Assembly (NCBI GenBank): GCA_011503125.2
Contig: WWBZ02000009.1
Coordinates: 248,001-312,000, forward strand
Direction: 5' to 3'
Length of the DNA: 64,000 bases
From: Botryosphaeria dothidea
Lineage: Eukaryota; Ascomycota; Dothideomycetes; Botryosphaeriales; Botryosphaeriaceae
The position numbers were made by a program, and so were the translations under genes. This document shows, piece by piece, positions 1 to 9,700 of this stretch. The notes beneath the pieces were generated by a model. It did no database searches and was not told the origin of the DNA. It saw only the letters and a program-made list of their open reading frames with translations. How positions within the stretch are numbered: position 1 is the first letter of the stretch; every line of letters starts with the position of its first letter.

Positions 1-2
1 TA

Positions 3-2801
3 CAGTTCACCCCTCTGCGTGCCGTCCTGGAGGACCGCAAGCGGAGGAGGCTCCGTCGCTGGGGTCTTAGTGAGGAGATGAATAACATCGACGAGCACAA
101 GCGTGAGGATGCCCGTGCAAGGCGTGAGCTGCAGCGTCTCCGCCAGGAGCTGCAAGAGAAGGACAAGAGGGTCACTGAGCTCATCTACGAACTCGAAGTC
201 CAGCGCCAGTTCGCCATTGAAGTCCAGGATGCGGATAAGGAGAAGGAGGACGAGAAGGTCAGGGCTCTGGAGAATCAGCTGGAAAATCTGAAGAAGGAGA
301 TCACCGAACAGAAGGAGCGTCATGAGCATGAGCTTGCAACCATCGAGGAGGATCCCAACGAGGACGTGGACATGGACGATGGCATGGGCATGGGTGCTCC
401 TGCTTCGGATGATGAGGACAACGCCGGGTTCATGCTGATCCAACCTGAGGACATCAATCTGCAGGAGGAGCTATCTCAACTTCCGGATGACGACAACATG
501 TCGAACATGGATGGCATTGCTGAGGGCACCCAAACTGATGGCCTCACGGATGTTCCTGACCCTAGCCACGAAGTCCAGATTCAGCAGTTTGAAAACGCCA
601 TTGCCGAACTCAGCAAGGAAGCATCCGAGGCAAAGGCCGCCCTGCAGATCCTGTCCATTGAGCTTCAGACTCTTGGATTCACCGAGCCCGAAGCTAATGC
701 ATACGATGTTCTCACGTCCCTCCGCTCCGCTTTCCAGCATGTTCGCAACGAGGTTGAGGCCATCTGCCCTGGTGATGCGTCCACGCAGCTTGAGAATGGA
801 GGTCTCATCTACTCCCTCGTGGAGAAGCTGAGATCGCTCAGGACCGAGATCGATGAGAAGATGCACGATGCGCAGAAGCAGTCTGAAATGAACTCGCTCC
901 TCAACAGCCAGAACAGGGGTCTTGTGGACAAGATGGCTGAATTCGAGAACAGGCGACAGACTCTGGAGGGTCAGTGGCATGAGCTTGACGTTGTCAGTGA
1001 GAAGAAGACGAAAGAAATCGTTGAGCTTGAGGAGGAACTGGAGGCGTACAAGGCTGCTGTGGATGAGCGCGATGCCGAAATCGTGGATCAGGATCAGAAG
1101 ATGGATGAGATGGAGGTTGAGTTGACGGAAAAGGAGGAGGCAAATGAGCGGCTGCAGGAGGCCATCAACAGATCGCGTGAGGAGGCTGCTTCACTGCAAG
1201 AGCTCCTCGGCCACGTGGAAGAGGAATCGAGGAACTCGCTTGAGAAGCTCAAGGAGGAGCACGCTGCTGCTATCGCTGAGCTTGAGCAGAAACTCTCGAC
1301 CGAGCAGCTGCACCGTGAGCAAGCTGAGCAGGAAATCGACGCGAAGACGTCCTTCATTACTCAACTACAGGTCAAGATTGAGGCCGCTGAGACGGACCTC
1401 GAGAAGCTCCGCGACGATCTAGACGACCTCCGGGAACTCAGGGATAACGAGCAGGCCCAACGCGAGAGTGCGGAGGATGAGCTTGACAACAAAAACGAGG
1501 TCATCCAAGAACTTGAGAATAAAGTTGAGACGACCGAGAGCGAGCTCGACGAACTCCGCGGCGAACTTGACAACCTGCGCAACCTTGCTGAGACCGAACG
1601 TGAGCAGCTGGAGAATGCCATCGCGGAGGTTGAGGAGAAGGACGACAAGATTGCCGAACTTGAGCAGAAGATTCACGATGCCGGTCTTCAAGCAAATGAC
1701 CTCCGCCAGAAACTTTTCGAACTTCAGATCCAGAAGCAGGCCATTATCGAGGAGCTGCAGGACACTCTGGCCAAGCGTGAGGAGCAATACAACCAAGACA
1801 TCGCTGCCGAGATCGCACGCAGGGAGGATGCGGAGCAGCTTGTTGCGGATCGTACTGCAGAAATATCTGATCTGCAGTCTAAGCTCAACGGCATTGAGGA
1901 GAACCTCGAAGTCATGACTATCGAGAAGGATGACCTCATCGATGAACTCGAGAAGAGGGTTGACAAGTTGGAGGAGGACCTCATTCAGCTGCGCGTGGAG
2001 TACAACGAACTAGCCGAGCAGAAGGCTGAGGAGATTCAAGCTCTACACGATGACATTGCCATCCTCAACACCGACATCAACGAGAAGGCTGCGCTCATCG
2101 AGAAGTTGCGGACAGAGGCTGCTGAGAACGAAGAAGCTCACAAGCGCGAGGTCGAGGAGAAGGAAACTCGCATTGCTGAACTTGCTGAGGAGGTGGACAC
2201 TGCTCGTACTAACATCCAACACCTTGAGTCCACCCGCACCAGCCTTGAGCATCGTATTGAAGATGCCGCCGTCCAGATGCTCGAGATGCAGAACGATCAC
2301 GCCAACGAGATCGACTCCCTCCGCAACAAGATTGAGAACAACGAGGCTGAGATCGATCGTCTCAGGCGTGCTCTTGAGCTTCGTGAGGACAAGTACACTT
2401 CCGACATCAACAACAAGAACAAGCAGCTCGAGTCACTGCAGCTTGTGGCTGACACCCGCCTGACGACCATCACTGCGCTTGAGAACCAAGTGGATGCGCT
2501 CAAGAGAAAGTTCCGCGACCACGCTCTCTCCAGCCGCAAGACGATGGCAACACTCGCGCAGAGCTTCATGAATGCTGCTGAGAACGCTCAGGACCTCAGC
2601 GACAGGCATGGAGAGAACTCCGATGTTGCTATGCGTGAGGTTGAGGATATGAAGCCCGACGGCATCAATTTCTCTTTTGGCACCGAAAGGGTCAACGTCC
2701 TGAAGCAAGGTGGTGTCGCCCGCAAGGGCAGGCGTCAGTTTGACTCGGGCATTGGTGTTGCGGATGAGGACGAAGACATCTTGGAGGAGACAATGGCGTG
2801 A
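3..2801 (+). CDS. Long coiled-coil protein, 5' end outside window
   Basis: An open frame enters from the window edge and runs at least 932 codons to a TGA, so the N terminus is missing; the ATG at 78 is internal to this frame. Nearly the whole product is heptad-repeat coiled coil rich in Glu, Leu, Lys and Arg. It is broken only by an acidic, Met/Gly-rich linker (about 360-440 bp) and a C-terminal tail containing RQFDSGIG and an acidic end. Two perfectly spaced 49-residue repeats lie at 1356-1502 and 1503-1649, with a weaker third after them. No ATPase head, kinase or membrane segment is visible, so this is a structural or scaffold protein of unknown role. A spindle-pole, cytoskeletal or tethering function would be a guess. 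The frame is certain; the function is unknown. Confidence 0.85.
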   Translation, partial: QFTPLRAVLEDRKRRRLRRWGLSEEMNNIDEHKREDARARRELQRLRQELQEKDKRVTELIYELEVQRQFAIEVQDADKEKEDEKVRALENQLENLKKEITEQKERHEHELATIEEDPNEDVDMDDGMGMGAPASDDEDNAGFMLIQPEDINLQEELSQLPDDDNMSNMDGIAEGTQTDGLTDVPDPSHEVQIQQFENAIAELSKEASEAKAALQILSIELQTLGFTEPEANAYDVLTSLRSAFQHVRNEVEAICPGDASTQLENGGLIYSLVEKLRSLRTEIDEKMHDAQKQSEMNSLLNSQNRGLVDKMAEFENRRQTLEGQWHELDVVSEKKTKEIVELEEELEAYKAAVDERDAEIVDQDQKMDEMEVELTEKEEANERLQEAINRSREEAASLQELLGHVEEESRNSLEKLKEEHAAAIAELEQKLSTEQLHREQAEQEIDAKTSFITQLQVKIEAAETDLEKLRDDLDDLRELRDNEQAQRESAEDELDNKNEVIQELENKVETTESELDELRGELDNLRNLAETEREQLENAIAEVEEKDDKIAELEQKIHDAGLQANDLRQKLFELQIQKQAIIEELQDTLAKREEQYNQDIAAEIARREDAEQLVADRTAEISDLQSKLNGIEENLEVMTIEKDDLIDELEKRVDKLEEDLIQLRVEYNELAEQKAEEIQALHDDIAILNTDINEKAALIEKLRTEAAENEEAHKREVEEKETRIAELAEEVDTARTNIQHLESTRTSLEHRIEDAAVQMLEMQNDHANEIDSLRNKIENNEAEIDRLRRALELREDKYTSDINNKNKQLESLQLVADTRLTTITALENQVDALKRKFRDHALSSRKTMATLAQSFMNAAENAQDLSDRHGENSDVAMREVEDMKPDGINFSFGTERVNVLKQGGVARKGRRQFDSGIGVADEDEDILEETMA
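1356..1796 (+). repeat. Tandem 49-residue (147 bp) coiled-coil repeats inside the coding region
   Basis: Units at 1356-1502 and 1503-1649 align without gaps over 49 residues. Shared positions include xLxxKxExxExxLxxLRxxLxxLR, with DELDNKN against EVEEKDD at the end. The unit at 1650-1796 aligns more weakly. Forty-nine residues are seven heptads, so duplication keeps the coiled-coil register. Confidence 0.6.
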
Positions 2802-3555
2802 ACCTGAAGAAAGGAAAACTCTTCACGACGTCACGAACTTCTTTGGAAGACCAAGTTGAGACTTCAGATTGTTGATTATCCCTTTTGGTACCCTTTGCCT
2901 TGGCGCGGAATCACTTTGTACCCTTTTTGCGAACATCCTCTTGGAACGAACATGATTTGGTTCAGAGTGCATATCCTTGGGAAGGACAGCTCTTTCTTGG
3001 GTATATCTTCTCTTCGGTGGCAAATTCTGATTCTTGCCAACTGTATTCTTTTTCTCCCTTTTCACTCTTCGGGTCCACGCGCTTGGTTGAACAGCTTTTG
3101 AGGGTCGATTCTTTGTTGGTCGCCTGCTGTTTTTGCGTTCTGGTTGAAAAGCGCGAACGTCACGAACGACTTAATGAAGATTGGGAACGATATCATCCGT
3201 CCATCCTTGCCCTACCCATACACATCACACTAAAATACGAATAACCACCTTCACATACACACATTCTCTTTTCTCCTCTGGGTTGTTGGGTCGGCGTATG
3301 GAGAGGATGGTATAGGTTTCCTTTGTGTGCAAGCAATAGCAAGCAAAAAGCGAGAGATTTGGATCATCTCCGTATCGTAGGTAGTAGCACAACCGTAGGA
3401 AATACACTTTGTTAAAAAAAAGATGCTTCATCACTAGGATACAACCGCACTTGTGAAACTTTGCTTGTTGGTTTCTTTGTTTAAAACCGAAAACTATCCT
3501 GGTCGAGCCCTGCACCTAGAGGAACGTCCTTGTTTTTTTTTTCTTCTCTTCCTAT
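2802..3555. other. Intergenic between convergent genes
   Basis: This 754 bp region holds the 3' flanks of two convergent genes. It is T-rich, with a T run near 3532-3541. No further gene was recognised. Confidence 0.6.
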
Positions 3556-4676
3556 TCACTTCTTTCCCTGCTGCTGCTCCGCAGCCTTGGCGCTATTCGC
3601 CTCCACCGCCTTCATGACCAACTCGACCACGCCCGGCTCCGCGCTCCTCCGCGCCCCCTCGGCCGCGTTGATGTAGAAGCGGCGCCGCGGCTCGAAAAAC
3701 AGGCTCACGACGCGCTGCACCACGCCCTTCTTCTTCTGCCCCTTCTTCGCCTCCGCACCGCCCTTCCTCGCCGCCCTCGGCACCCTCTCCACGTTGGCCA
3801 GCCCCAGCCAGCCCCGCCTCGGCACGGCCCGCAGCTCCGACACGGCCGTCCCCGTCGTCTTCCAGAGGCCGTTCAGCCGGACCGTGCGGATGTCGAGCAG
3901 CGTGTCGGGCGGCGGGTTGGCGGCGAAGCGGGCGAGGAGGGGGCGCGAGCTGCGCGCGTAGGCGGGCAGGTGTAGGTAGATGCTGTTGACGAAGGGGGAA
4001 GTGAGGGTGGCGGTGAGGAGGAGGGGGAGGGGGGTGAGGAGGATGGCTGGTTGGTGGGGGTTAGTGTGGGTGTGTGGTTGTTGGATTGGGGGAGGTGCGG
4101 ATTGGAGAGGCTTGGAGGGGTGGTGGGCATGTTGTTTGTGGATGTGTATTTTGCTCCTTTTTTTTGCTTTGGGTTGCACGGATTTTCGACTGGATGAAAC
4201 ATTTGAAACGATTTTGTGTGTGAAAGAGAGAGCGAGAGAGAGCGAGAGAGAGAATGAGAATGAGAATGAGAGCAATACATACTGGCAGGAGCTGCCCACC
4301 ATGGAGCTTCGGGATGAGCGTGCAGTCGAGGCGCTATCACCAAGCAGCCGAAGGCGAATAAGACGACGGTGCTGAGCTTGGAGAAGGCGATCCAGGTGGT
4401 TTTGCCCGTTCCGGCATTGTAGATTAGAAGACGCTCGGGGAAGGCTGATCGGATACGAGTTAGTGCTGTTGCCAAGCGGAGTATACGGAGTTGAAATTGA
4501 CCTGGCTTCTTGTTTGGTTTTTGGACAAAGCTTTTGGGCGCGGCTTGCTGGGTTTCATGTTTGGCGACGGTGGAGGAGCAGCGCAGGCCGTGCAGGCTTC
4601 TGGCGCAAGGCCTCTGCAGCCGGGCGAGAGAGAATCTCGCGACGAGGCGGACCGCAGCGAATCGAGACGTTATCAT
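3556..4676 (-). CDS. TMEM70/TMEM223-like mitochondrial inner-membrane protein
   Basis: Exons are 4676-4502, 4444-4283 and 4046-3556, giving 275 aa. The 57 nt first intron has a CACTAAC branch site and is a multiple of three, so it could be read through by mistake. The N terminus is Arg/Ser/Ala-rich, like a mitochondrial presequence. Next come FPERLLIYNAGTGKTTW, a hydrophobic segment (VVLFAFGCLVIAP), a second hydrophobic segment beginning exon 3 (ILLTPLPLLLTA) and FVNSIYLHLPAYAR. This order matches the fungal TMEM70-like family as I remember it; members act in respiratory-complex assembly in animals, and a role here is inferred. The C terminus is Lys/Ala-rich. It shares a 275 bp divergent promoter with the glutaminyl cyclase gene. 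Confidence 0.7.
4224..4271. repeat. GA-rich microsatellite within an intron
   Basis: A run of GAGA and GAGAAT units lies inside the 236 nt second intron (4282-4047, minus strand) of the TMEM70-like gene. It reads as CT repeats in the transcript, just after the donor GTATGT at 4282. Confidence 0.8.
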
Positions 4677-4951
4677 GACATTTGCGGGACTGCAAAGGCG
4701 GCTGAGGTGGAAAGAAAGGTTGGCATGAGCTCTCCCGGGGGAAGCCACACGTGAAAGGCCGAAACGGGGCCGGAGGGTCCGAGCTGTCGATCCGGCGTCC
4801 TCCCCATCGCGCAACCCCAAGAAAAAGAGACCACGTCGACTCCCAGCTGCCGGCCAGCCTCCGGAACACGCGTCTCTTGAAAATCTGGCGATGCGCTGAT
4901 TTCTGCCGTGCCGCTTTTTTTCGCCCCGGAAACACCCCACCCACCCCTGCC
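4677..4951. promoter_or_regulatory. Divergent promoter region
   Basis: These 275 bp separate the start codons of the TMEM70-like gene (minus) and the glutaminyl cyclase gene (plus), so promoters and 5' UTRs of both must lie here. No convincing TATA box was found. Confidence 0.5.
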
Positions 4952-6229
4952 ATGAAGTTCGCTTCGCGCCTTGCGAGCGCCCTGCAGCTGCTCGCCGCCC
5001 TGTCCGCGCCGCGCCTCTCCTCCGCCTACCAGTCCCTCTCCGACGACACGCTCAAGTCCCTGCCCCAGGCTCCGCAGGACTTTGACATCCACACCGGCGC
5101 CCTGCTCGCCCCCATCCTCATCCCCCGCGTCCCCGGCACCCCCGGCAACGAGAAGGTGCGCCAGCACTTCCTCGACTTCTTCGCCAATTCCCTGCCCAAC
5201 TGGCACGTCGAGCTGCACAATTCCACCTCGACCACTCCGACGAGCAACGGGAAGGAGATACCCTTTGTCAATGTCATCGCAACGAGGGATCCGCCGTGGG
5301 CGAAGCCGGGCGATGTCGGCAGGTTGGCTCTGGTGGCACATTATGATAGCAAATTAACACCGCACGGCTTCATCGGTGCAACGGACAGCGCGGCTCCGTG
5401 TGCGATGCTGATGCATGCGGCAAGAAGCATTGACGAGGCCTTGACTAAGAAGTGGGAGAAGATGGAGGCAGATGGGCTGGGCGACGGCGGAATTGAGGAG
5501 GATAGGGGCGTGCAGATCATACTGCTGGATGGGGAGGAGGCCTTCTTGAGCTGGACGGACGCGGACTCGCTTTATGGAGCACGGTAGGTCTTTCATAAAG
5601 CTTCGGAGGAGATGGGCCACGGCTGACGGCGAGACAGAGCTCTGGCCGAGAGCTGGGAATCAACCCACCACCCCGGAATGTCCACTTTCCAGACCGCCAT
5701 TTCTTCGATACAGTTGTTCCTGCTGCTGGATCTGCTGGGTGCTAGTAGCCCGAGCATACCCTCATACTTCCAGACGACCCATTGGGCATACCAGGCTATG
5801 GCTAAGATCGAGAAGAGGCTGCGTGACCTCGGCCAGTTCAAGTCTTCGCCTAACCACGCCTCCAATGAAAAGGATGCTACCAAGTTTGACGAGCCTGCAT
5901 GGCTCCGTGATGCGGACAAAGAGGTTAGTGCGCGCATGGGCGGGATGGTGTCGGATGACCATCTTCCATTTATGGCTAGGGGAGTCGAGATTCTACATAT
6001 GATACCCACGCCGTTTCCAAGAGTCTGGCACGAACTTGACGATGATGGAGAGCACCTAGATTTGGATACCGTCGAGGACTGGGCTAAGCTAGTGACCGCA
6101 TTCGCATGCGAGTGGATGGAGCTGGAGGGGTTCATGAGCACCGCTCCACCGGCCAAAAGAGCGGCGGAGACTGATGAAGAGGAAAGTGCTGTGAGACGGA
6201 ATGAAGTGACGGAAAAGGATGAATTGTGA
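4952..6229 (+). CDS. Glutaminyl-peptide cyclotransferase (M28-like), ER-retained form
   Basis: Exons are 4952-5583 and 5638-6229, giving 407 aa; the splice joins LYGAR to ALAES in phase. An N-terminal signal peptide (about residues 1-25) is followed by the zinc-dependent cyclase fold. Visible are VAHYDSK, GATDSAAPCAML (D145, zinc ligand), LLDGEEAF (E195 general acid/base, E196 ligand) and DDHLPF (His ligand), as in animal QC. The enzyme makes N-terminal pyroglutamate from Gln on secreted proteins. The reading frame ends in EKDEL, an ER-retrieval signal. A perfect donor GTGAGT overlaps the stop (6226). Splicing to AG at 6318-6319 would instead add a 22 nt exon (6320-6341) ending HDEN. Both ends resemble retrieval tetrapeptides. 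Which is used is unknown. Confidence 0.9.
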
Positions 6230-6789
6230 GTCTTACATTCCTGCCTTTCTCGCTGCGCTTGTCCAATTCATTGTTCTCGCGAGTCTTGCGGAACTGGGTT
6301 TAACGCCAAACTTGTCTAGAGTGTACCATGATGAGAACTAGACCCTTGTACGAACAATTCCTATTATTTACGACCTCCGCATGCGTGTGTCCCTGAAAGG
6401 TGAGAGCATCTTGTCTTTCGCATGCGAACATTGCGTTTGTGCTGCTTTCGACGTGTTGCAGTGAGAATGCATGGCAGACTGCTGGGCGCTTGGCGGCTCC
6501 GCTGAGTGGACCTAATTTGTTACCGCAACCAGAAGTCTTCGGAGTTTGTGATCCTTTGTATAGAGCTTCTGTGACCTCAATGCGGCGGGTCAAAGGTAAC
6601 TTGAGGATGCATGGCTTTGTTTTCCGGGACTATCGTATAGGTAGGTTCTAGAAACAGAGGGTTCAATTGCAGTAAAGTGGCTTTCTTCTCCCCAAGCCCC
6701 AGTCTTTTACTCTCTTTCTGCGTCAAGCTTTCCTGCTCAGGCGAATTCAATTTCATCCGCATCACTGACTTCGACTTTCATCGCGCCAC
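6230..6789. other. Intergenic, possible alternative last exon of the cyclase gene
   Basis: It contains the optional 6320-6341 exon of the upstream gene, and a pyrimidine-rich stretch before the ATG at 6790. No other gene was recognised. Confidence 0.5.
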
Positions 6790-9700
6790 ATGGCGACCGT
6801 ATCGACTCCTAACGGGGACGGCGTGTTTTCGAATGCATTCGGATCACCTGTCTCACTGTTCGGTGCGCAGCCAAATGGACAGCGCAGAGGGTCGCTCTTC
6901 TCTACGCATGCTAATGGACAGCCTGACCTACGCGAGCGTCGGTTGAAGCTCTTCGAACGAAAGCCTTCTGATCGTTCGAACTGGGATGCTGCTCCTGTCG
7001 AGGTGCCTATCAAATGGGATACCACGCGGGAGTTCATTCTCTACCCGGATGGCAAGGGAGGGCCTGTCAAACTGCCCTCGACGGATGAAGTCAAACGGCC
7101 ATCCCCCGAGATGGTAAAGAAGATACGACAGGGCGAGCCGCTTCACTTCCTGCTTGGTAGCAAGATCACGCCTGCAACTGAAATCAGCCATGAATGGGGT
7201 TACGAGGGCAGCATCATGCTCTACGATCCGAAGGATCCAGAGGAGGCCAGTATCGAATACGTCTTCTTGACCGATCACCTACCCGAGGAGCCCGAGACGA
7301 GGCAGCACGTACTGGCTGAACCAAAGAGGAACCTCTTCTTCATCACTCTGATGGGTGACAGTCTTCCGACCTACCATTTCTGGCAGGATGTCAAGAATGA
7401 GGGGGACCCGAGAGAAGCTGATGATTTCGATTGGGCCACCTACATGGACGAGTGCGCTTCGAGGAGGGCAAGCCTGCAACTAGAAGCCGATACGACAAGA
7501 GTCGCGGGTGAACTTCACCGCGCTCGTGAGTATTTTGACGAAGACGACGATGGCGACCATGCCCCAACGCCGAGACTTCATGGAACCAAGCGGACTACTG
7601 CTGCTTTCGCCAATTCGTCCGACAACGATTCAATTCCTCTTGGTCAACCAGCCAGGAAGCAGCAGTATAGCCCCACGATTGAGCAGTTCCTCTTTGGTTC
7701 AGGCTCTGACGATGATGACTTCGGCAACGACAACGACGAAGCTCTCCACAGGCCCTTCAGCAATGTCTTCGGTTCTTCTGGCGGCTACTACGTGTGTCCT
7801 CCGGAGTTGGCTGACTACTCAGCATACGACGACGCTTTTAATCGTCTTGTTGAGGAGTTCGAAGAGAACCTCCGTGTCTCCGGCCTCGAATCTACTCTGA
7901 AGGATTTCGGCTTCTACAAAGGCCTGAACAACCAGGCCGTTCACTTTGGCGGAAAATACCCCCCGATGCAGCCCCCCAAGGGCAACTGGGCCACAGACCG
8001 TGGCTTGGAGACGGTTGCGTTTAGGCTGGCGGTTGCATCACACGACAGCAAGCCCATGGCGCCTCTGACCGGCAATGAGCCCTGGACCCGCGACGACACC
8101 AACGGCTACTGGAACGAGGGTGGCGTGAAACTCAAGCCCAACGTCCTGCGAAAGAGGTACCAGCCTCCAAATTACAACTCAGCAAATGGCGATCCGACGA
8201 ACTACAGGCGACCCTCGGGCGTTGAGAAGAACAACACATCCAACCTCTTCCAGAGCGGCTTCGATAACATCAGACAGCGCTTCGCCGGCGCCAACCCCGC
8301 CACTCCGTTCCAATACAGCGAAACGACGGGAGCCACGCCAACGACCCCAACTTTCCCACCACAAGACTCCTGGATCTCCGGCGTCAACGTCGACAGCGAC
8401 ACGCGCTTCCAGCAGCGTCTCCAGCGGCTGCGCCGGCGCAACCGCGTCTCCAACCTCCGACGCGCAGCACACTCCGCGCACTCGTCCTCACACCCAGCCG
8501 TGCGCCATGGCAGCAGCAACCGCCGCCGCCGCCGTCCCAGCCTCAGCGCCAACCGCACGTTCGACTCGGCCGCCGCGAACGCATCGTGGGAAACCATCAA
8601 CAGCGGCGGCGGCACCCGCCCCCTCTCCCACGACCCCCTCGGCAGCCGCGAGTCCTCCTTCCGCAGCAACGCGGACTACGGGCTCGGCTCGTTCGCCTCG
8701 TTCCACCCGCGCCGCGGCGCCGCCGCCGGCACGGCCGCGCAGGCGCGCGCGACGGGGCTGGTCGACCGCGCAGGGCGGTTCGTCGGGTTCGACGGCGCTT
8801 TCGCGGACACGGACGGTGCGGGCGACGTCGTCATGCGCGACGCCCCGCCGCCGCTGTTGCATCGCCGGTGGCGGCAGCGGTCGCCGGAGGAGGGCTTGCC
8901 CGTCCGCGAGTTGAGGGTCAGGGATGGCAGGTCTGGCGATGGCGTGGACGCGGATCCGGACCGGCCGTTTTGGACGTGGAGGTGGGCGGGGGCCGGCGGC
9001 GCGGAGCGGTGGCGTCGCTTTTGGGAGGTTGTGGACGGGGTGCTGGGCGGGGCGTGGGATGGCCTGGCGCTGGGGGTCGAGTTGCGCGTGTATACGGAGG
9101 GGGCGGGGGTGGATTCGGTTTGGGTCGATCGGGATGCTGAGAGGGGGGATTGGGAGGAGGTTGTGGGGGAGTGGCTGGAGGGGCATGATGAGGATGATGT
9201 TTATTTGATCCCGATACCGAGTGTGAGCATTACCCTTTCCTGGGTCTTTCCTTTTTGGTGAGGGGTTTCCTGGGGGATGGTGACTAATCGTCTGGGTGAT
9301 AGGAGGAGCAATACTCGAGTGTGGATACCACCTTGCAGAGGGCACCGATCCGCAGGCCTCGCGAGTCTTGCCGTCAATGTGGAGTCAATCTCGCGTACTC
9401 GACGAAGCGTTTCAAAGAATTGCACAAGGCCGAGCACGAGCGGGAGAACAGCATCGAGCAGCGACGAAGGGACGCAGCCGATAGGGCCAGGGATGCTCGT
9501 GTCCGCCGTCGCTCAGAGGCTACCGAGTCTAAAGACCAATTCGACATGCACAAGCGGTTGGAAGAAGCCAAGAAGCCTCAGGGTGACCGTAGTCCGAAAG
9601 CCTGCCCCTATTGCGGGCTCGATTTCACTGGCGTACCGTTGCGTGTCACGCAATCCCACGAGGCCGCCCACAAGGCGAGTGAACACATTGAGCACCTTAG

